Of a DNA stretch of 10,481 nt, positions 5,941 through 10,481 are shown in pieces (position 1 is the stretch's first letter; the number at the start of each line of letters is the position of its first letter). A program made the position numbers and the translations under genes. Origin of the DNA: an uncultured Phycisphaerales bacterium (lineage in GTDB: Bacteria > Planctomycetota > Phycisphaerae > WQYP01); the NCBI GenBank assembly GCA_937901265.1, contig CALCHA010000098.1, positions 1 through 10,481 of the forward strand, written 5' to 3'. The notes beneath the pieces are model-generated. The model ran no database searches, was not told the DNA's origin, and was given only the letters and a program-made list of their open reading frames with translations.

Positions 5941-7266
5941 ATGCTTTACCGGAAGGACGCAGTTTCCATGGCTGTGGCCGGCCTTCTCGCAACCTGTGGG
6001 TTCGCGATGGCTGACACCCAAGTGAAAACATCCTCCCTGTCCCTGGACCCCAGCGTTGTCCATGCGGACGTCGACGCCGCCCCCAGCACCCTGCTGATGA
6101 CCGGCCTCGACAAGATCGGCGCCGCCAAGCCCCTCACCAACCTTGGTATCAACGTCTACGGCTGGGTTGAGGCCGGCTACAACGTGAACCTGCGCCAGCA
6201 GCAGGGCAACACCCCGATTCGTCCGGGCCCGTTCACCCAGGAAGTCGGCAACCATGCCGCTTTCAACCAGGTCACCCTCCGCGTCCAACGCCTCGTTGAC
6301 TCCAAGAAGTGGGATGTCGGCGGTATGGTCGAAGTACTCTTCGGCACCGACGCCAACTACATCCGGTCCAACGGGATCGAATACCAGACCCCCGGTGACA
6401 ACCCCGGCGAAGTGCCCCAGTTCGAAATCCCCCAGGCTTATGTGGACGTGAACGTTCCCGTCGGCAACGGTCTGAAGGTTCGCGTCGGCAAGTTCGTGAC
6501 CCTCCTCGGGACCGAAACCATCGATCCGCGCGGCAATGCGTTCTACAGCCACAGCTACCTGTTCAGCCTCATCCCCTTCACCCAGACCGGCGTCATGGGC
6601 TTCTACCAGCTCAATGACCAGTGGTCGCTTGCCGGCGGGATGACCCGCGGCTGGGATCAGGCCACCGAAGATGACAACAGCTCGCTCGATGTCCTCGGCC
6701 AGGTTGGCTACAAGCTCAACCAGCAGGTTCAGCTCTACCTGAACTACAGCATCGGCCCGCAAAATGTGGGTGACAGCGGCCACTACCGCACCACCATCAA
6801 CCCCATCGCCATCTGGCAGGTCACCGACAAGCTCAAGCTGAATGCCGAAGGCCTGTACACCTATGATGGTGGCTACAATGGCTCCGGTACGGGTGCCACC
6901 CATGCCTATGGCGATACCTACGGCGTCGCCCTCTACGGCAGCTACGTGATCAACGATTACGTCACCGCCAATGCCCGCGCCGAATGGGCCCATGGCTACA
7001 TCAGCGAGTTCAATGGCGTCAGCGGTAGCAGCTACAGCGGCAGCCTCAGCTCCTACTTTGGCAGCACCGTTCCCACCATCAACGTGATCGAACTGACCCT
7101 TGGCGCCACCATCAAGCCGATGCCCAAGGATCCGATCCTTCAGAACCTCATGATCCGCCCCGAAGTCCGTTATGACGCCTCGGAAGACCATGTCTATCCG
7201 GTCGGCAGCGGCGCGGTCTACAAAGATCAGTTCTCCGCCGGCGTGGACGTGATCTTCACGTTCTAA
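5941..7266 (+). CDS. Outer-membrane beta-barrel porin, BBP2/OmpL-like
   Basis: This 441-residue protein has a signal peptide (MLYRKDAVSMAVAGLLATCGF, likely cleavage after AMA at 24). LATC is not a proper lipobox because Thr precedes Cys. After a short linker the mature part alternates polar and hydrophobic residues with many Gly, Tyr, Trp and Asn, as in a barrel: GINVYGWVEAGYNVN near 75, VGGMVEVLFGTDANYIRSNG, LKVRVGKFVTLLG, GVALYGSYVINDYVTANARAEW. It ends in GVDVIFTF, the terminal-aromatic signal for barrel assembly. The opening YGWVEAGYNVN with a following VGNHAAFNQ is characteristic of the putative beta-barrel porin-2 family. The start at ATG 5941 has AAGGAG five bases ahead; the in-frame GTG at 5935 overlaps that SD and is rejected. 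Strong preference for C-ending codons and a strong terminator suggest high expression. The solute is unknown. Confidence 0.88.
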   Translation: MLYRKDAVSMAVAGLLATCGFAMADTQVKTSSLSLDPSVVHADVDAAPSTLLMTGLDKIGAAKPLTNLGINVYGWVEAGYNVNLRQQQGNTPIRPGPFTQEVGNHAAFNQVTLRVQRLVDSKKWDVGGMVEVLFGTDANYIRSNGIEYQTPGDNPGEVPQFEIPQAYVDVNVPVGNGLKVRVGKFVTLLGTETIDPRGNAFYSHSYLFSLIPFTQTGVMGFYQLNDQWSLAGGMTRGWDQATEDDNSSLDVLGQVGYKLNQQVQLYLNYSIGPQNVGDSGHYRTTINPIAIWQVTDKLKLNAEGLYTYDGGYNGSGTGATHAYGDTYGVALYGSYVINDYVTANARAEWAHGYISEFNGVSGSSYSGSLSSYFGSTVPTINVIELTLGATIKPMPKDPILQNLMIRPEVRYDASEDHVYPVGSGAVYKDQFSAGVDVIFTF

Positions 7267-7287
7267 GCAGCGGTTGCTTGAACCCCC

Positions 7288-7326
7288 AAGCGGCGTGGCC
7301 TTCCCGGTCACGCCGCTTCTTTTTTT
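7288..7326 (+). terminator. Intrinsic terminator of the porin gene
   Basis: A 13-bp stem with one G-U pair (arms 7288-7300 and 7306-7318, loop TTCCC) is followed by CTTTTTTT. It starts 21 bases after the porin stop. This is a textbook Rho-independent terminator. It isolates the porin transcript from the downstream membrane protein gene and rules out any start for that gene near 7274. Confidence 0.93.
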
Positions 7327-7495
7327 GCCCCCCCTCCGTTGCCGGGCACGCGCCTTCGAGCCTCCTGCGAGCTTCTTCGTCCGAACACCTTTCGCCGCCC
7401 TTGGCCACATCCATTGCGCCGGCCATAACCTCGCCAGTGCTGGGAATGTCCCGTCGCGTAGGTCCGCCCCCCGCACCTCCCCCGTACTCACTTCT

Positions 7496-8341
7496 ATGGT
7501 CGCCTTCTCCATCCGCCGCCACCTCCCTGGCACGCTGCCCGCCCTTACGGTGGCCGCGGTGATGCTTGCGCTGTGGGCGTATGGACGCTGGGGATATTTG
7601 CCGCCGGGACAGCGCGAGGGCGTCGCCGACGCGCTCACCGTCGGCTGGCTCTGTGCCCTGTTCCTGACGGCCACCGCTGCGTGCGTCGTGTGGGCCGCCA
7701 CCGCCCCCCGGGCGACCTATCCCCGCGGCCGACTCTTCTTCGGCTATTCCTGTGTGATCGATGTCTGCGGCCTTCTGCTCATCGCCCTGGGCCTGAGCTC
7801 AACCGCTCTGCCCTGGCTGGATATTGGGGCCATCTATCTGCTTCTCGCGGCTTGGACCTGCTTCATTACCGCGTTGACCGCCGGCTTGCGCCGCTGGGGC
7901 AGCGGTGTGGCCGCGGCGGGTGGCATGGCGGTGGCCATGACGCTTCTCGCGTCGCCGATTGTGGCGATGCCGCTGGTGCATGCCGCCGCCGGGTGGGGGC
8001 CGGGCTGGCAGCCGCGAGTAGTCGCGGTCATTACCCACACCTGCCCGCTGCTGGCGCTGATCGATGCACTTCGGCCCGCCATGGGTCTCGAATGGGGGCA
8101 GCTTCCGCTGATGTACCGCTATTCCGGTCTGGGCCAAAGCATCCCGGCCGTTGCCGGGCCGTGGTGGCAATGCACCCTGGGCTATGGACTGCTGGCGATG
8201 CCGCTGGCGTCTTTCGCCCGCCGCCGCCCGCCCTCTGCCCGGCCATTTGCCGTGGAATCTCTCGAAGAGCCGCCCGCCCGGGTCGACGCCGCGCGGCCCC
8301 CCGCAGCCCCCGAACGTCGCGCCATCGCGCCGCGCGATTAG
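7496..8341 (+). CDS. Multi-pass membrane protein, unknown function
   Basis: The protein has 281 residues and I do not recognise a family. Hydrophobic segments lie near 12-34, 46-69, 80-100, 104-130, 136-164, 173-190 and perhaps 218-231, so six or seven membrane helices are likely. A Pro/Arg/Ala-rich tail of about 50 residues (RRRPPSARP to the end) would lie in the cytoplasm. No catalytic motif stands out; HTCPLLALIDAL and the Trp-rich GPWWQC are the most distinctive stretches. The ATG at 7496 is the first usable in-frame start after the porin terminator, with no clear SD sequence ahead of it. A later ATG at 7562 would remove most of the first helix. It lies 59 bases ahead of lysS on the same strand. 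The 7327-7495 gap shows no convincing promoter. Coding is supported by hydrophobicity pattern and frame-consistent codon bias rather than by homology. Confidence 0.65.
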   Translation: MVAFSIRRHLPGTLPALTVAAVMLALWAYGRWGYLPPGQREGVADALTVGWLCALFLTATAACVVWAATAPRATYPRGRLFFGYSCVIDVCGLLLIALGLSSTALPWLDIGAIYLLLAAWTCFITALTAGLRRWGSGVAAAGGMAVAMTLLASPIVAMPLVHAAAGWGPGWQPRVVAVITHTCPLLALIDALRPAMGLEWGQLPLMYRYSGLGQSIPAVAGPWWQCTLGYGLLAMPLASFARRRPPSARPFAVESLEEPPARVDAARPPAAPERRAIAPRD

Positions 8342-8366
8342 CGCCCGGTCCCCGCCCCGCTACAAT
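8338..8366 (+). promoter_or_regulatory. Candidate lysS promoter
   Basis: TACAAT (8361-8366) is a good -10 in the 59-base gap before lysS. The matching -35 at 17 bases' distance is TTAGCG (8338-8343), a poor match that overlaps the stop of the membrane protein gene. If used, it gives a leader of about 28 bases. lysS could instead be read through from the upstream gene. Confidence 0.3.
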
Positions 8367-8400
8367 ACCCGACTCGCATCTTCCCACGCAGGACGGCTAC

Positions 8401-10002
8401 ATGACATTACCCGACAATCCGCAGTTCAAAGACCGCCTCGTCCGTCTCGAAAAGTGGAAGGCCGCCGGCATCGATCCGTATGGTCAGCGCACCGACGGCC
8501 TCGTCGAGATCGGCGCCGCGCGGGCCCTGCACAAGGGTGTCGACGTCACCGCGCACGACGGCGAGGAGGTGGTCAAGGTCGCCGGACGCATCGTCCTGTT
8601 CCGCGACATAGGCAAGCTGATTTTTCTGACCATCCAGGACTGGACCGGCCGCATTCAGATCGGCCTGGCCAAGCAGGCGATCGAAAACCCGGACACCCGC
8701 TGGCCCCACGCCAAGTTGCTTGAACTGGGAGACATCGCGACGTTTTCCGGCAAGGTTGGCCACACCAAGACCGGCGAAGTCACCATCTGGGCAAATGACT
8801 TTTCGCTGCTCTCCAAGGCGCTGCTTCCGCCGCCCGACAAGTTCCATGGCCTCTCCGATACCGAGCTGCGCTACCGCCAGCGTTACGTCGATCTCTTCGC
8901 CAACCCTGACTCGCTCGACACCTTTCTTTTCCGATCGAAGATCATCGACACGGTGCGCGACTTTTTGAAAAGCCGCCGCTATGTCGAGGTGGAAACCCCG
9001 CTGATGCAGTCGATCGCCGGCGGTGCCGCCGCGCGGCCGTTCGTCACTCATCACAACGCGCTCGACATCGACCTGTTCCTTCGCATCTCCCCCGAGCTTT
9101 ACCTCAAGCGCCTGCTGGTGGGGGGGATGGAGCGCGTCTTCGACATCAACCGGAACTTCCGCAACGAGGGCATCGACGCCACCCACAATCCCGAATTCAC
9201 CATGCTCGAGTGTTACCAGGCCTACTCCGATCTGGCGGGCATGATGGAGCTGACCGAATCGCTGATCGTCCGCATCGTCACGGAGCGCCGCGCCGTGATC
9301 CAACCTCTGAATGAGGAACAATCCCCGCCGAATACTTCCTCCGCGTTCCACCTTCCCTTTGGCGAACGGATTATCGACTACTCCCCGCCCTTCGACCGTT
9401 TGCGCTACGCCGACCTGTTCCAGAAGCACGTCGGCGTCGACATGTTCGACAGCGATGCCGTGCGCCGCGTCGCGCAAGAGCGGGGCGTGACTGAAGTTGC
9501 GCGCAAGGAGCACGACGTGATCGTGGGCGAACTTTTCGAACAGCTGGCCGAGCCGGCACTCGAGGCGCTTAACCGCCCCACTTGCGTGGACGAGGATCCT
9601 GCCGTCCTCTGCCCGCTCACCAAGCGCAAGACCAGCGATCCGCGCATCGCCGAGCGTTTCGAGCTGTACATCACCGGCATGGAACTGGCCAACGCCTACA
9701 CCGAGCTCAACGACCCGGCCATCCAGGAAGAAACTTTCTCCAAGCAGCTCGCGGGCCTCAAGGAAGAGGATTCGATGGCCAAGATGGACGCCGACTTCAT
9801 CAACGCCCTGCGTTACGGCATGCCCCCGGCGGGGGGGCTGGGCATCGGCATCGACCGCCTCGTGATGCTGATGACCAACAAGCAGACCATCCGCGACGTG
9901 GTGTTGTTTCCGCTGCTCAAGCCGGAGAAGGCGGAGGAGAGAAGTCAGAAATCAGAAGACAGCAGTGAGAAGATTGCAGGCGAAAGGAAGCCCGGTGTCT
10001 AG
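8401..10002 (+). CDS. lysS: Lysyl-tRNA synthetase, class II
   Basis: The 533-residue enzyme charges tRNA-Lys with lysine using ATP, in the cytoplasm. An N-terminal OB-fold anticodon-binding domain (about 55-140) includes VKVAGRIVLFRDIGKLIFLT. The class II catalytic core follows. Motif 1 lies in FLKSRRYVEVETPLM, and IAGGAAARPFVTHHNALD and LRISPELYLK lead to motif 2 with RNFRNEG (251-257) and HNPEFTMLECYQAY. The lysine pocket is in FELYITGMELANAYTELNDP. Motif 3 is GGLGIGIDRLVML, with G481-R486 at its centre. The start at 8401 has AGGA seven bases ahead. The usual family end is around residue 509 (LFPLLKPE). The last 24 residues (KAEERSQKSEDSSEK and on) are a low-complexity tail coded by a heptad repeat, probably added by repeat insertion and not needed for activity. 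The enzyme otherwise looks intact. Confidence 0.97.
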   Translation: MTLPDNPQFKDRLVRLEKWKAAGIDPYGQRTDGLVEIGAARALHKGVDVTAHDGEEVVKVAGRIVLFRDIGKLIFLTIQDWTGRIQIGLAKQAIENPDTRWPHAKLLELGDIATFSGKVGHTKTGEVTIWANDFSLLSKALLPPPDKFHGLSDTELRYRQRYVDLFANPDSLDTFLFRSKIIDTVRDFLKSRRYVEVETPLMQSIAGGAAARPFVTHHNALDIDLFLRISPELYLKRLLVGGMERVFDINRNFRNEGIDATHNPEFTMLECYQAYSDLAGMMELTESLIVRIVTERRAVIQPLNEEQSPPNTSSAFHLPFGERIIDYSPPFDRLRYADLFQKHVGVDMFDSDAVRRVAQERGVTEVARKEHDVIVGELFEQLAEPALEALNRPTCVDEDPAVLCPLTKRKTSDPRIAERFELYITGMELANAYTELNDPAIQEETFSKQLAGLKEEDSMAKMDADFINALRYGMPPAGGLGIGIDRLVMLMTNKQTIRDVVLFPLLKPEKAEERSQKSEDSSEKIAGERKPGV

Positions 10003-10053
10003 CAACCGTTCCTGACCGTTCTTCTGGCTTCTTACTTCTGGCTCCTGAGTTCT
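9940..10053. repeat. Imperfect heptad repeat, five direct and five inverted units, spanning the lysS stop
   Basis: From 9940 to 9974 five consecutive 7-base units follow the consensus AGAAGTC. From 10019 to 10053 five units of the reverse complement (consensus GGCTTCT) follow after a 44-base spacer. Aligned as inverted arms, they match at about 25 of 35 positions by eye. The left arm is read through as the C-terminal tail of LysRS, and the right arm ends seven bases before the permease start codon. The spacer holds the lysS stop and a direct repeat ACCGTTC (10005-10011 and 10015-10021). Confidence 0.7.
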
Positions 10054-10060
10054 CGGGCAC

Positions 10061-10481
10061 ATGTACAAACTTTTTCTGACCATCCGCTACCTCACCCGCA
10101 AGAAGATCGTGATTTTTCCGATCCTTGTCGTCTGGCTCTGCCTCATGATGATGATCATCGTCACCTCCATCATGGGCGGCTTCGTCGACCGTGTCCGCGA
10201 GGCCAACCGCGATCTGCTGGGCGATGTCGTCATCTCCAACCAGGCGGGCTCCGGCTGGCCTTACTATCAGGAACTGCAGGATGCCCTGAAGGGGTCCTTC
10301 TCCAAGGAAATCGCCGCCACCACCCCGGTCGTCCGCGGCTACGGGCTGATGAACCTGCCGGCCTTCAACCAGACCTTCTTCGCACAGATCACTGGCATTG
10401 ATCCGGCCTCCCGGTCCAAGGTCAGCCGCTTCCATGACACCCTTTATCGCCAGTACATCGCCCCGACCAACGCCATCGACG
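10061..10481 (+). CDS. LolC/LolE-like ABC transporter permease (3' end outside window)
   Basis: The first 140 residues are visible. The start MYKLFLTIRYLTRKK, a single membrane helix (about 16-40, VIFPILVVWLCLMMMIIVTS) and SIMGGFVDRVREAN, then a soluble extracytoplasmic region beginning with LLGDVVISN, are the N-terminal plan of LolC/LolE/MacB-type permeases. In that family the soluble domain lies between helices 1 and 2, and a separate ATPase (LolD-like) powers release of lipoproteins or other substrates from the inner membrane. The ATPase gene would be expected downstream, beyond the window. The gap to lysS is 58 bases and is largely filled by the inverted arm of the heptad repeat. There is no clear SD sequence ahead of the ATG. 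Substrate is inferred from family only. Confidence 0.82.
   Translation, partial: MYKLFLTIRYLTRKKIVIFPILVVWLCLMMMIIVTSIMGGFVDRVREANRDLLGDVVISNQAGSGWPYYQELQDALKGSFSKEIAATTPVVRGYGLMNLPAFNQTFFAQITGIDPASRSKVSRFHDTLYRQYIAPTNAID

Noticed and set aside
7274..7495. Upstream extension of the membrane protein to a start at 7274
   Set aside because: It would place the start ahead of the strong porin terminator and encode that hairpin. The added residues show no pattern, and the first in-frame ATG, GTG or TTG after the terminator is the ATG at 7496.
5587..7701. A 704-codon open frame on the minus strand across the porin
   Set aside because: It runs through the porin, its terminator and the intergenic regions on both sides with no domain. 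The porin on the other strand has a signal peptide, an SD sequence and a barrel pattern, so this is a shadow frame.
8407..9513. A 368-codon open frame on the minus strand inside lysS
   Set aside because: It lies entirely antisense to an intact lysyl-tRNA synthetase and shows no family motif.

Overview
The window is GC-rich bacterial DNA with ordinary SD-led genes. It most likely comes from a Gram-negative-type member of the Planctomycetota, perhaps class Phycisphaerae. That placement is an inference from the OmpL-like BBP2 porin, the style of the LolC/LolE-like permease that follows lysS, and the WcaF-like/TyvE-like polysaccharide genes. No rRNA or other clear taxonomic marker is present.

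Left part (1-5384, all minus strand). Read in the direction of transcription, a five-gene run starts at 5384: a YqeY-like protein, a WcaF-like acyltransferase, a family 2 glycosyltransferase, a TyvE-like NAD-dependent epimerase and a family 4 glycosyltransferase. The junctions are an ATGA overlap, a GTGA overlap, an 18-base gap and a 9-base gap, so this is almost certainly one operon. Four of the genes look like a cassette that builds and acylates a cell-surface or exported polysaccharide. The YqeY-like gene at its head is the odd member. Further downstream on the same strand are a small secreted acidic protein with repeated His-Val-Glu-Asp-Asp-Asp motifs and an OmpR/PhoB-type response regulator cut by the window start.

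Middle (5385-5940). This is the divergent intergenic region. It holds a candidate minus-strand promoter with a 12-base palindrome over its -10 element, a good plus-strand sigma70-like promoter (TTGACA, 16 bases, TATTCT), and then about 360 bases of leader full of predicted stem-loops ahead of the porin. No coding gene is supported here.

Right part (5941-10481, all plus strand). A BBP2/OmpL-like outer-membrane porin ends at a textbook intrinsic terminator. Next come an unrecognised multi-pass membrane protein, lysS (class II lysyl-tRNA synthetase), and the start of a LolC/LolE-like ABC transporter permease cut by the window end. The lysS stop lies inside an imperfect 7-base repeat arranged as five direct units and five inverted units. 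This repeat gives LysRS a low-complexity tail and fills the gap before the permease.

No CRISPR array, tRNA, rRNA, transposase or phage gene was seen. The items most worth a second look are the structured porin leader, the heptad inverted repeat at lysS, the small HVEDDD protein with its hairpin-rich leader, and the Phe in place of the catalytic Tyr in the epimerase.
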